From an uncultured Eubacteriales bacterium (GTDB lineage: Bacteria > Bacillota > Clostridia > Eubacteriales > Anaerofustaceae): 14,407 bases of DNA. The stretch covers positions 1 to 14,407 of the forward strand of contig CADBPP010000245.1 of NCBI GenBank assembly GCA_902796565.1, given 5' to 3'. The translations under genes and the position numbers were made by a program. Numbering within the stretch: position 1 is the first letter of the stretch; every line of letters begins with the position of its first letter. Below are positions 1 to 6,094 of the stretch, piece by piece. The notes beneath the pieces were generated by a model that saw only the letters and a program-made list of their open reading frames with translations, did no database searches and was not told the DNA's origin.

Positions 1-52
1 AAAACAGAAAAAACGCAGCATTTCCGGGCATTCCTCTCCCGCTTACTGCGTT
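1..52 (-). terminator. Intrinsic terminator after the SDR gene
   Basis: Read on the minus strand, AACGCAG (46-52) pairs with CTGCGTT (12-18), an inner CGGG/CCCG pairing extends the stem, and a T-rich run follows (TTTTTTCTGTTTT). The upstream arm begins right after the TAA stop of the dehydrogenase gene, which lies inside the hairpin. It would end the transporter-dehydrogenase transcript here. The inner stem is imperfect, so strength is uncertain. Confidence 0.65.
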
Positions 53-723
53 GAAGCGGGAGTCTCCTGCCCTGCGGCTTCGATGAAATTGGAGCGGAGC
101 ATTTCTCCGTTGTCCATCAGGATATCCTCCCCCGTGACGGAGCGGTTGAGCACCGTGAGATAATATGCCAGCTCCGCCACTTCCTCCGGCTCCGCCCATT
201 TGCCGAGAAGGGTCTCGGCCTTTACCGCCGCGTACAGGACGGGATCCTCGATTATATTGGCGTTGGAGGAGGTTATGACTCCTCCCGGGGAAATGCTGTT
301 TACCGTGATCTTCCGCCCTCCCAGGTTCAGCGCAAGATTCTTCATGTATCCCACGATGCCTGCCTTGCTGGCAACATATAGAGGGAATTCGGAACCGTTC
401 CTCGCGGAAGCGGAGGCGATGAACAGTATGCTCTTCAGGGAGGGAGCGTTTCTGAATCTTTCGGTAAAACGTATGGTCCCCATAAGGTTCGTTTCGATGG
501 CCTTCTCTTCGGTCAGTGTGCCCGCAGAGTTTATAAGTATCTCGCAGTCATCCACCGAAACCGGCTCTTTCGAAGAGATGTCGAAAACGCAGTGGTGGTA
601 CAGCGGATGGCGGATAGAGGATTCCTGTATGTCGAAGCCGAACACTTCTATGCCTTCGAGGAGAAATCTCTCGGCGCATGACCTGCCTATGCCGTCGGAT
701 GTTCCCGTGATGACCGCTCTCAT
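43..723 (-). CDS. Short-chain dehydrogenase/reductase (SDR), substrate unknown
   Basis: A 226-residue classical SDR oxidoreductase, expected in the cytoplasm. The cofactor motif TGTSDGIG is at residues 6-13, and D31 at the end of the second strand suggests NAD(H) rather than NADP(H). NSAG (65-68) is the NNAG-type motif, N79 is the structural Asn, S104 is the probable catalytic Ser, and Y116/K120 form YxxxK. A PGG segment (146-148) follows. The start at 723 was chosen because AAAGGAGG lies just upstream and the fold begins there; a longer frame reaching 852 only adds sequence from the neighbouring gene. Its ATG overlaps the transporter stop by 4 bases (ATGA), so the two are probably translationally coupled and share the preQ1-type leader. 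That suggests, but does not prove, a role linked to queuosine salvage. Function within the broad SDR family cannot be fixed from sequence alone. Confidence 0.9.
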   Translation of the reverse strand: MRAVITGTSDGIGRSCAERFLLEGIEVFGFDIQESSIRHPLYHHCVFDISSKEPVSVDDCEILINSAGTLTEEKAIETNLMGTIRFTERFRNAPSLKSILFIASASARNGSEFPLYVASKAGIVGYMKNLALNLGGRKITVNSISPGGVITSSNANIIEDPVLYAAVKAETLLGKWAEPEEVAELAYYLTVLNRSVTGEDILMDNGEMLRSNFIEAAGQETPASTQ

Positions 724-1439
724 ACCGCATCCTCCTTTGATACGGGGCTGCGCTCCTCCATCACCCTTTTTGACAGCCGGTAGCCGAGGGGAGAGAATAC
801 CACTTCGAAGAGCAGCTCCATTCCCGCTCCGGTGACAGCGCAGGTGAAGCACTGCAGCATGCTCCAGCCGAAGAAAACTCTGCTGACCAGCAGCGCGAAG
901 ATGATGTTGTCAGCGAACTGGGCAGTGAAGGTGGAGATATAAGCCCGCGTTGCGAAGTGGGCGAAAGATCCCTGTCTGCCTATGAGCCTGCCTATGCCAT
1001 GGTTCAGAAAGTTGTTCAGGATACTGGAGGCGATGAATGCGACGGAGCTTCCCACTATGACGTACCAGGTCCCGCCGAAGGTATTGTCCAGGGCGGTGTT
1101 GATAACGGCCTCATATCCTTCCACGAAGCTTTCTCCCCATACTCCGGGGATAACGCTGGCAATGAACAGTATGAGGGACATCCCCAGATTTATCGCCAGA
1201 GCCAGTACCGACAGGATACTGGCGGCCCTGGGACCGTAACACTGGGTCAGCACATCCATCGTCAGAAACGCCAGCCAGGAAAAAAGTATCCCGCAGTCCA
1301 GCGCAAGCCATTCGACTCCTGTATCTATGCTTTTGTTCGCCAGAAGATTCATCCCCACTATGGAAAGGATCATCAGGGATACCAGCATCGGAGGCGCGCT
1401 TTGCGTCAGAGTGCGGAACTCGTCAAAGGTTCTTTTCAT
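720..1439 (-). CDS. yhhQ: VUT-family queuosine precursor transporter (YhhQ/COG1738 type)
   Basis: A 239-residue integral membrane protein with about six hydrophobic segments. Two features mark the VUT family, which imports queuosine precursors such as preQ0, preQ1 or queuine. The first is DVLTQCYG (62-69), the family's D-x-L-[TS]-E-x-YG signature with Gln in place of the usual Glu. The second is STFTAQFADNIIF (169-181), matching the ST...Q..D..IF segment. The start at 1439 has AAGGAG nine bases upstream. No queuosine synthesis genes lie in the window, so this gene may serve salvage. The upstream leader fits a preQ1-I riboswitch, which independently supports the assignment. The downstream dehydrogenase overlaps by 4 bases. 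The exact substrate cannot be told from sequence. Confidence 0.88.
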   Translation of the reverse strand: MKRTFDEFRTLTQSAPPMLVSLMILSIVGMNLLANKSIDTGVEWLALDCGILFSWLAFLTMDVLTQCYGPRAASILSVLALAINLGMSLILFIASVIPGVWGESFVEGYEAVINTALDNTFGGTWYVIVGSSVAFIASSILNNFLNHGIGRLIGRQGSFAHFATRAYISTFTAQFADNIIFALLVSRVFFGWSMLQCFTCAVTGAGMELLFEVVFSPLGYRLSKRVMEERSPVSKEDAV

Positions 1440-1448
1440 GTCAAAATA

Positions 1449-1486
1449 CTCCTTGTTTTTTTAAGGTGGTTTTCAAGAGACACCCT
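1449..1486 (-). promoter_or_regulatory. Probable preQ1-I riboswitch aptamer (translational type)
   Basis: On the minus strand, AGGGTG (1481-1486) pairs with CACCTT (1463-1468) as stem P1. The loop is 12 bases, TCTCTTGAAAAC, and its last C sits where the preQ1-recognising C lies in known aptamers. The tail TTAAAAAAACAAGG is nearly the same as the A-rich tail of the Thermoanaerobacter tengcongensis preQ1-I aptamer. The loop bases CTC can pair with the tail GGAG to form the pseudoknot. That GGAG is also the transporter's ribosome binding site, so ligand binding should hide it and lower translation. The match is from memory of the published aptamers, not a covariance search. Confidence 0.8.
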
Positions 1487-1501
1487 GCCGCTCAATGCGG
1501 C
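1487..1501 (-). promoter_or_regulatory. 5'-terminal hairpin of the transporter leader
   Basis: GCCGC-ATTGA-GCGGC forms a perfect 5-bp stem directly before the preQ1-type aptamer. The predicted +1 lies at about 1501, so the transcript would begin with this hairpin. It may protect the 5' end or stack on the aptamer. It has no T tract, so it is not a terminator. Confidence 0.5.
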
Positions 1502-1507
1502 TATGCT

Positions 1508-1536
1508 ATATTACCACAGCGGAAAAGAAATGACAA
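1508..1536 (-). promoter_or_regulatory. Sigma-A type promoter of the transporter-SDR operon
   Basis: On the minus strand TTGTCA (1531-1536) and TAATAT (1508-1513) are separated by exactly 17 bases, one mismatch from consensus in each hexamer. The predicted transcript start near 1501 gives a leader of about 60 bases holding the hairpin and the aptamer. Confidence 0.8.
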
Positions 1537-1630
1537 GACGGCGGGGAATGATTGTTTCCGTTAAGCTTTCGCAGGAGCCGAAAAATCCCGCAAAATCGTT
1601 TAAAACGGATATTTATTAATTTGTTGATTC

Positions 1631-1643
1631 ATTTCAGTGAAAT
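1631..1643. promoter_or_regulatory. Palindrome ATTTCAGTGAAAT, possible operator
   Basis: A perfect inverted repeat with 6-base arms around a central G, about 90 bases upstream of the rnf -10 box and about 95 bases upstream of the divergent -35 box. The regulator is unknown. A 13-base palindrome in an AT-rich spacer can arise by chance. Confidence 0.25.
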
Positions 1644-1699
1644 ATCCTGATCCTTGCAGGGCAAAAAGCATTTTAAAGCGTTCATGAAGGGCACCTTGG

Positions 1700-1714
1700 C
1701 CCGATATCACCGGG
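1700..1714. promoter_or_regulatory. Inverted repeat CCCG-N7-CGGG near the rnf promoter, possible operator
   Basis: CCCGATATCACCGGG has 4-bp GC arms around an AT-rich centre and covers the place where a -35 box for the rnf promoter would lie. That is a sensible site for a repressor or activator, but the arms are short and no family consensus is matched. Confidence 0.2.
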
Positions 1715-1731
1715 TCGTACTGTCAGTATTA

Positions 1732-1746
1732 TGGTAAAATTAATAT
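1732..1746 (+). promoter_or_regulatory. Putative extended -10 promoter of the rnf-nrf operon
   Basis: TGGTAAAAT (1732-1740) is an extended -10 element (TG-N-TAAAAT) with no clear -35 box, and a second candidate, TAATAT, follows at 1741-1746. Either would start transcription at about 1747-1753, right at the first hairpin of the leader. The missing -35 fits a promoter that depends on an activator. Confidence 0.5.
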
Positions 1747-1748
1747 AT

Positions 1749-1880
1749 GGGGAAGCGTCCCCGGGATCGGCAACGACTCAGCATCTCCGTAATCGGTCTG
1801 CAGGGACATGCCGATCCCAGAAGCATGACAGGAAAGGCAGAGGCTGAGTCTGTGCCTTTCTGCGACAGAACAAGGAGGCA
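1749..1880 (+). promoter_or_regulatory. Structured rnfC leader RNA with kissing-loop or pseudoknot potential; candidate riboswitch
   Basis: Three hairpins lie in order. The first is GGGGA-AGCG-TCCCC (1749-1762). The second, stem A, is GGGATCGGCA (1763-1772) with TGCCGATCCC (1809-1818), 10 perfect pairs. The third, stem C, is GAAAGGCA (1832-1839) with TGCCTTTC (1853-1860), 8 perfect pairs. GACTCAGC (1775-1782) in the A loop is exactly complementary to GCTGAGTC (1843-1850) in the C loop, so the loops could kiss over 8 pairs. The 3' strand of stem C (TGCCTTT, 1853-1859) can instead pair with GGAGGCA (1874-1880), covering the rnfC ribosome binding site. Two exclusive states, one exposing and one hiding the site, is the layout of a translational riboswitch. 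I do not recognise the class; no ligand is inferred. Confidence 0.6.
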
Positions 1881-1882
1881 TT

Positions 1883-3241
1883 ATGGCGAAGGACACATTT
1901 CGCGGCGGCGTGCACCCGTCCGGGCATAAGGACTTGAGCCGGGATGTGCCGCTGAAGGTCTATGAGACCACAGGCGAGCTCGTATTCCCGCTGTCCCAGC
2001 ATATCGGAGCCCCGGCGGCAGCTGTCGTGAAGAAGAACGACCAGGTGCTGGTGGGCCAGATCATCGCGGAAGCCCAGGGCTTCGTATCCGCAAATATCAT
2101 CTGTTCCTGCTCAGGCACCGTTAAGGCAGTCGAGAAACGCCGCACCATTTCAGGAGCGATGATGGACTGTATCGTGGTCGAGAATGACGGAAAATTTACA
2201 CCGGCAGCGGACTATTCCTCAGCGGAGGATATCTCGGATATCTCCCGGGAGGAGATCCTTGCCCGCATTAAAAACGCCGGTATAGTCGGCATGGGAGGAG
2301 CGGGCTTCCCTGCCCATGTAAAGTTCGCGCCGAATAATTACCTGGACGTTAACTGGGTGATAGTGAACGGAGCGGAATGCGAACCGTACCTTACCTGTGA
2401 CGACCAGCTCATGCGCGGATATGCAGATGAGATAGTCGAAGGGCTTGAGATCATCCTCAGGCTGTTCCCCGATGCCAAAGGCGTTATCGCCGTGGAGGAC
2501 AACAAGCCCGAAGCGATCGCTGCGCTGGAAAAGGCTAGCGCCGGCAGGGAAGGCATAAGTGTTCTGCCTCTAAAGACAAAGTACCCGCAGGGCGGGGAAA
2601 AGAGTCTCATCAAGGTGGTCGCGGGCCTCGACTTCCCGAGGGCCACACTGCCCGCCGAGGTGGGATGCATCGTGTCCAATGTAGGCACTGTTTACGCTGT
2701 ACAAAGGGCTGTGGTCTACAGGGAGCCCCTTTACCGCAGGGCAATGACGGTCACCGGTGACGCTGTCGCCGAACCCTCGAATCTCATAGTGCGTACCGGG
2801 ACCTCGCTTTCAGAGATACTTCAAGCCTGCGGAGGCATCAGGGACGGCGTCACGCTTGTAAAGGCGCTGGCGGGAGGCCCCATGATGGGCACCGCCCTGA
2901 GCAGTCTGGATGTTCCCACTCAGAAGGTGACCAACGGGCTGACCCTTCTCGGAGAGGATGCCGTCGTGACCGCTCAGGAACAGATGAGCGCCTGCCTGCA
3001 CTGCGGACGCTGCGCCACGGTCTGCCCGGTGGGCCTTGTTCCTCAGCTCATGGCTGAAGCCTTTGAACATAACGACCTGGAGCGCTATGAAGGAAAGCTC
3101 TATGGACTCGAATGCATCGAGTGCGGTTCCTGCACATACATATGTCCCGCGAAGCGTCCCCTCATGCAGACCTTCAAGAGGGCAAAGGGTGAGATAGCTC
3201 AGAAAAAACGTGAAGCTCAGGCTGCGGGAGGTGCCAGATGA
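1883..3241 (+). CDS. rnfC: RnfC, electron transport complex subunit C (NADH/ferredoxin side)
   Basis: A 452-residue peripheral subunit on the cytoplasmic face of the Rnf complex, which couples ferredoxin:NAD+ electron transfer to ion transport. The GMGGAGFP motif (136-143) of the FMN/NADH-binding fold is followed by NGAECEPYLTCDD (163-175 region) and YPQGGEK (234-240), all typical of RnfC and the related Nqo1-type domain. Two 4Fe-4S motifs follow: Cys 371/374/377/381 and Cys 411/414/417/421. The start at 1883 has AAGGAGG four bases upstream, at the 3' end of the structured leader. The stop overlaps the ATG of the next gene by 4 bases. Length and domain order are normal for a clostridial RnfC. 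It is the first gene of the operon, so control of its translation would affect the coupled downstream genes. Confidence 0.97.
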   Translation: MAKDTFRGGVHPSGHKDLSRDVPLKVYETTGELVFPLSQHIGAPAAAVVKKNDQVLVGQIIAEAQGFVSANIICSCSGTVKAVEKRRTISGAMMDCIVVENDGKFTPAADYSSAEDISDISREEILARIKNAGIVGMGGAGFPAHVKFAPNNYLDVNWVIVNGAECEPYLTCDDQLMRGYADEIVEGLEIILRLFPDAKGVIAVEDNKPEAIAALEKASAGREGISVLPLKTKYPQGGEKSLIKVVAGLDFPRATLPAEVGCIVSNVGTVYAVQRAVVYREPLYRRAMTVTGDAVAEPSNLIVRTGTSLSEILQACGGIRDGVTLVKALAGGPMMGTALSSLDVPTQKVTNGLTLLGEDAVVTAQEQMSACLHCGRCATVCPVGLVPQLMAEAFEHNDLERYEGKLYGLECIECGSCTYICPAKRPLMQTFKRAKGEIAQKKREAQAAGGAR

Positions 3242-4809
3242 ACACAGTACTTAACATTTCTACCGGTCCGCATGCCAGGGATAAATGGACGACAGCGGCG
3301 ATAATGCGCACCGTCTGTCTCGCTCTCCTGCCGGTCACCATCGTCGGATGCGCCGTGAACGGGATATATTCCCTGTGTATGGTGCTGGTATCGGTGGGAA
3401 CGGCGGTCGGGACCGAATTCATTTTTGACAAACTCTGCCATCGTCCCGATACATGGAAGGATTTCAGCGCAGTGGTCACGGGACTGCTGCTGGCGCTGGC
3501 TTTGCCCGCCACGGTGCCTCTGTATGTTCCGTTTTTGGGTTCGCTTTTCGCCATACTGGTGGTAAAGTGCTGCTTCGGAGGCCTTGGAAAGAACTTCATC
3601 AACCCCGCTCTGGCGGCAAGATGCTTCCTTCTGATCTCATTCTCCATGACAGTCACCACTTACAAGGTGGACGGGATCAGCTCGGCCACTCCGCTGGCGG
3701 TCATGGCGGCGGGGAAAGCCGTCGATATCACCAGGATGTTTTTGGGGACCGCGGGAGGCGTGCTGGGAAGCTCCATAGTCGCCCTTGTAGCTGGCGGGAT
3801 GCTCCTGTGGGCCCTGGATATCATCCAGGGAGAGATAAGCTTCTCCGTTATAGGGAGCTTCGTCCTCTTCATGGCTGTTTTCGGAGGCCAGGGCTTTGAT
3901 CCCCGTTTCCTCCTGGCACATCTTTGCGGCGGAGGAGTAATCATGGGAGCGTTCTTCATGGCTACGGATTACACCACATCCCCGGTGAGCCGTCCCGGAC
4001 AGATCCTGTACGGCTGCATCATAGGAGTGCTGGGAGCCATGTTCCGGTGCTTCGGCAGCGCGGCGGATTCATTCAGCTACGCGATCATAATCGCCAACCT
4101 GTTCACACCGCTGATCGATACCTTCATCGTTCCGAAGCCCTTCCCCTACAGAAAGGACCAGATAGCGCTCCAGAACGGTGAAAAGAAAAAGACACTGAAG
4201 GAACGTATACCCGTGCCCGTCATCGTCCTGGCGGTGGTCACCCTTATCGCCGGCCTGGCCCTCAGCGGCGTGTACGACCTCACTAAGGAGAACATAGAGG
4301 CCCAGAAGCTCGCCAAAAGCGCCGAATCATACAGGGAAGTATGCCCCGGAGCACAGACCTTTGAAAAGAACGTCGCAGCTGCCGAAGCCATCGAGACCCT
4401 GAACGGAGGAGTATACGGCAGCGGATTCGGCAGAGTAAGGATCAATGACGCCGTAACAGGCCTTGACTCCTCCGGAAACGTCGTCGGATACGTCATAAGC
4501 GTTACGACTTCCGACGGCTACGACGGGGACGTGAGTCTCTCGGTGGGGATCTCGCCGGACGGTACCGTCAACGGGATCGCATTCACTGAGCTCAACGAGA
4601 CCCCCGGCATGGGGATGCTCTGCGGAGAGAGCGCCTTCAAGGATCAGTTCAACGGCCGCAATGTGACGTCCTTTGTACTGCTGAAGAAGGGTGGGAGCAC
4701 GTCCGAGAACGAGATAGACTCGGTATCCGGAGCCTCCACGACATCCGGAGCGGTGGTGAACGCCGTCAATGCGGCGCTTGATTTCTTCCGCAATACCGTT
4801 AAGGAATGA
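3238..4809 (+). CDS. rnfDG: RnfD-RnfG fusion protein, flavinylated membrane subunits of Rnf
   Basis: A 523-residue protein that joins two subunits normally encoded by separate genes. Residues 1 to about 305 are RnfD, with many membrane segments and DGISSAT (145-151), where T151 matches the covalent-FMN threonine; the usual SGAT is SSAT here. A charged linker (about 306-325) leads to an RnfG-like part: one membrane segment (about 327-345) and an FMN-binding domain ending in DSVSGAS (494-500). That fits the ApbE flavinylation pattern Dxx(S/T)GA(T/S), with S500 as probable acceptor. No stop or ATG lies at the junction, so the fusion is read through. A GTG codon at 4213 with AAGGA ten bases upstream could allow some separate RnfG. 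Its ATG overlaps the rnfC stop. No ApbE gene lies in the window. Confidence 0.93.
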   Translation: MNTVLNISTGPHARDKWTTAAIMRTVCLALLPVTIVGCAVNGIYSLCMVLVSVGTAVGTEFIFDKLCHRPDTWKDFSAVVTGLLLALALPATVPLYVPFLGSLFAILVVKCCFGGLGKNFINPALAARCFLLISFSMTVTTYKVDGISSATPLAVMAAGKAVDITRMFLGTAGGVLGSSIVALVAGGMLLWALDIIQGEISFSVIGSFVLFMAVFGGQGFDPRFLLAHLCGGGVIMGAFFMATDYTTSPVSRPGQILYGCIIGVLGAMFRCFGSAADSFSYAIIIANLFTPLIDTFIVPKPFPYRKDQIALQNGEKKKTLKERIPVPVIVLAVVTLIAGLALSGVYDLTKENIEAQKLAKSAESYREVCPGAQTFEKNVAAAEAIETLNGGVYGSGFGRVRINDAVTGLDSSGNVVGYVISVTTSDGYDGDVSLSVGISPDGTVNGIAFTELNETPGMGMLCGESAFKDQFNGRNVTSFVLLKKGGSTSENEIDSVSGASTTSGAVVNAVNAALDFFRNTVKE

Positions 4810-4820
4810 GGTGGACAGAT

Positions 4821-5504
4821 ATGAACAAATATATGGAAAGACTGTATAACGGATTAGTAAAGGAAAACCCCACCCTCATCCTGATGCTGGGAATGTGCCC
4901 CACACTGGCTGTTTCCACAAAAGCCGTGAACGGCATAGGCATGGGGCTTTCCACCATGGCGGTCCTTATCCTTTCGAACCTGGTGATCTCCCTTCTGAGG
5001 AACGTGATACCGGACGCGGTAAGGCTCCCGTCCTACATAGTCATAGTGGCATCCCTTGTCACTGTCACGGAACTGCTCATTGAGGCATACCTTCCCTCTC
5101 TGTACGATGCTCTTGGCATCTACATTCCTCTGATCGTGGTAAACTGCATCATACTGGGAAGAGCTGAAGCCTATGCCAACAAGCACACTCCCGGCCTCGC
5201 GGTCATGGACGGTATAGGCATGGGGCTCGGCTTTACCGTCGCCCTTACCCTGGCGGGGCTTATCCGTGAGGTGCTGGGCAGCGGGACAGCCTTCGGTGCA
5301 CAGGTGCTGCCTTCGGGTATGGAACCCATTTCCATCTTCGTGCAGCCTCCCGGAGCGTTCCTGGTGATCGCGTTCATAATAGTAGTTCAGAATGCCATAG
5401 GCATCAAGACCAGACAGAGGCAGCTGGTGGAGAGCGGATGCGACGGCTCCTGCGCCACCTGCGGTGCCGTCTGCAGCGAATCAACGAAGGAGGCGGCGAA
5501 ATGA
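4821..5504 (+). CDS. rnfE: RnfE, membrane electron-transfer subunit with a Cys-rich tail
   Basis: A 227-residue membrane subunit of Rnf with about six hydrophobic segments, homologous to RnfA. C26 in GMCPTLAV and C109 in VVNCIILGRAEAYA are the conserved cysteines that, together with those of RnfA, hold an intramembrane iron-sulphur centre in known Rnf/Nqr structures. I chose the ATG at 4821 because GAGGTGG lies six bases before it and the family N-terminus starts there; an in-frame ATG at 4806 lacks spacing to a ribosome site. The C-terminus carries C207, C211, C214 and C218 (C-x3-C-x2-C-x3-C), possibly an extra metal site on the cytoplasmic side. It lies 11 bases after the rnfDG stop and overlaps rnfA by 4 bases. 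Confidence 0.95.
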   Translation: MNKYMERLYNGLVKENPTLILMLGMCPTLAVSTKAVNGIGMGLSTMAVLILSNLVISLLRNVIPDAVRLPSYIVIVASLVTVTELLIEAYLPSLYDALGIYIPLIVVNCIILGRAEAYANKHTPGLAVMDGIGMGLGFTVALTLAGLIREVLGSGTAFGAQVLPSGMEPISIFVQPPGAFLVIAFIIVVQNAIGIKTRQRQLVESGCDGSCATCGAVCSESTKEAAK

Positions 5505-6082
5505 ACAACAGCCTGATACTTATTATCGTTTCCTGCGCACTGATAAACAATGTGGTGCTTAACCAGTTCCTGGGCATCTGCTCATTCCTGGGCGTTTCCC
5601 AGCAGATGAAGGCATCAGCGAGCCTTGGCGGAGCGGTCATCTTCGTGATCACGATCGCCTCTGCGGTGGCAAGCCTTCTGTATGACTATGTGCTCTCGCC
5701 CCTCGGGCTGGATTACATGAAGACCATCGTATTCATCCTGGTCATCGCTGCCCTGGTGCAGATAGTGGAGATGTTCCTCAAGAAGAGCTCACCGGCCGTC
5801 TACAAGGCCCTGGGCATTTATCTTCCTCTGATCACCACGAACTGCGCTGTTCTGGGCATCGCCCTTACCAATGTACAGAACGAGTTCAATTTTATCCAGA
5901 GCGTAGCAGCCGGTTTCGGAACGGGAGTGGGTTATACCATAGCCATAGTGCTGCTGGCGGGGATCAGAAGCCGCATCAGGGAAGAGGATCTTCCAGAGCC
6001 CCTCAGGGGTGCTCCCATAGTGCTGATAAGCGCCGCTCTGATGTCCATCGCGTTCATGGGCTTTTCCGGTCTGGCGCTGTAA
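5501..6082 (+). CDS. rnfA: RnfA, membrane electron-transfer subunit
   Basis: A 193-residue integral membrane subunit, the pseudo-symmetric partner of RnfE. C27 in FLGICSFLGV and C115 in ITTNCAVLGIAL are the conserved cysteines for the iron-sulphur centre shared with RnfE. The start at 5501 forms an ATGA overlap with the rnfE stop and has AAGGAGG upstream; the longer frame from 5438 only reads through rnfE. Length is normal for the family (about 190). RnfA and RnfE together carry electrons across the membrane between cytoplasmic RnfB/RnfC and the outward-facing flavin of RnfG. Confidence 0.96.
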   Translation: MNNSLILIIVSCALINNVVLNQFLGICSFLGVSQQMKASASLGGAVIFVITIASAVASLLYDYVLSPLGLDYMKTIVFILVIAALVQIVEMFLKKSSPAVYKALGIYLPLITTNCAVLGIALTNVQNEFNFIQSVAAGFGTGVGYTIAIVLLAGIRSRIREEDLPEPLRGAPIVLISAALMSIAFMGFSGLAL

Positions 6083-6094
6083 GGAGGGTGAAGG

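Larger units (their letters stand above)
1537..1734. other. Divergent intergenic control region without a gene
   Basis: Between the two divergent promoters I see no credible gene. The stretch is more AT-rich than the coding DNA. It holds a perfect 6+1+6 inverted repeat, ATTTCAGTGAAAT (1631-1643), and an imperfect one, CCCGATATCACCGGG (1700-1714), upstream of the rnf promoter. Either could be an operator. I found no recognisable Rex, Fur or CRP box. Confidence 0.5.

Noticed and set aside
957..1619. A long open frame on the plus strand opposite the transporter gene
   Set aside because: The translation has no recognisable domain and mirrors the minus-strand transporter, which has family motifs, a promoter and a ribosome site.
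1775..1810. Resemblance to part of the thi-box (TPP) riboswitch, as in a TAAT...GCAGGGA stretch
   Set aside because: The CTGAG-like element lies downstream rather than upstream, the TPP helices do not form in order, and the downstream gene has no link to thiamine.
1763..1818. Stem A of the rnfC leader as a terminator or attenuator
   Set aside because: No T tract follows either hairpin, so Rho-independent termination is unlikely; the overlap with the ribosome site argues for translational control.
1747..1929. A 60-residue open frame beginning in the rnfC leader
   Set aside because: It has no ribosome binding site, overlaps the rnfC start in another frame, and its bases are explained by hairpin arms.
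4150..4220. A frameshift or sequencing error in the A-rich junction of rnfD and rnfG as the cause of the fusion
   Set aside because: The frame is open and both halves keep family-typical sequence right up to the linker; a chance indel that rejoins two genes in frame is less likely. It cannot be fully ruled out without reads.
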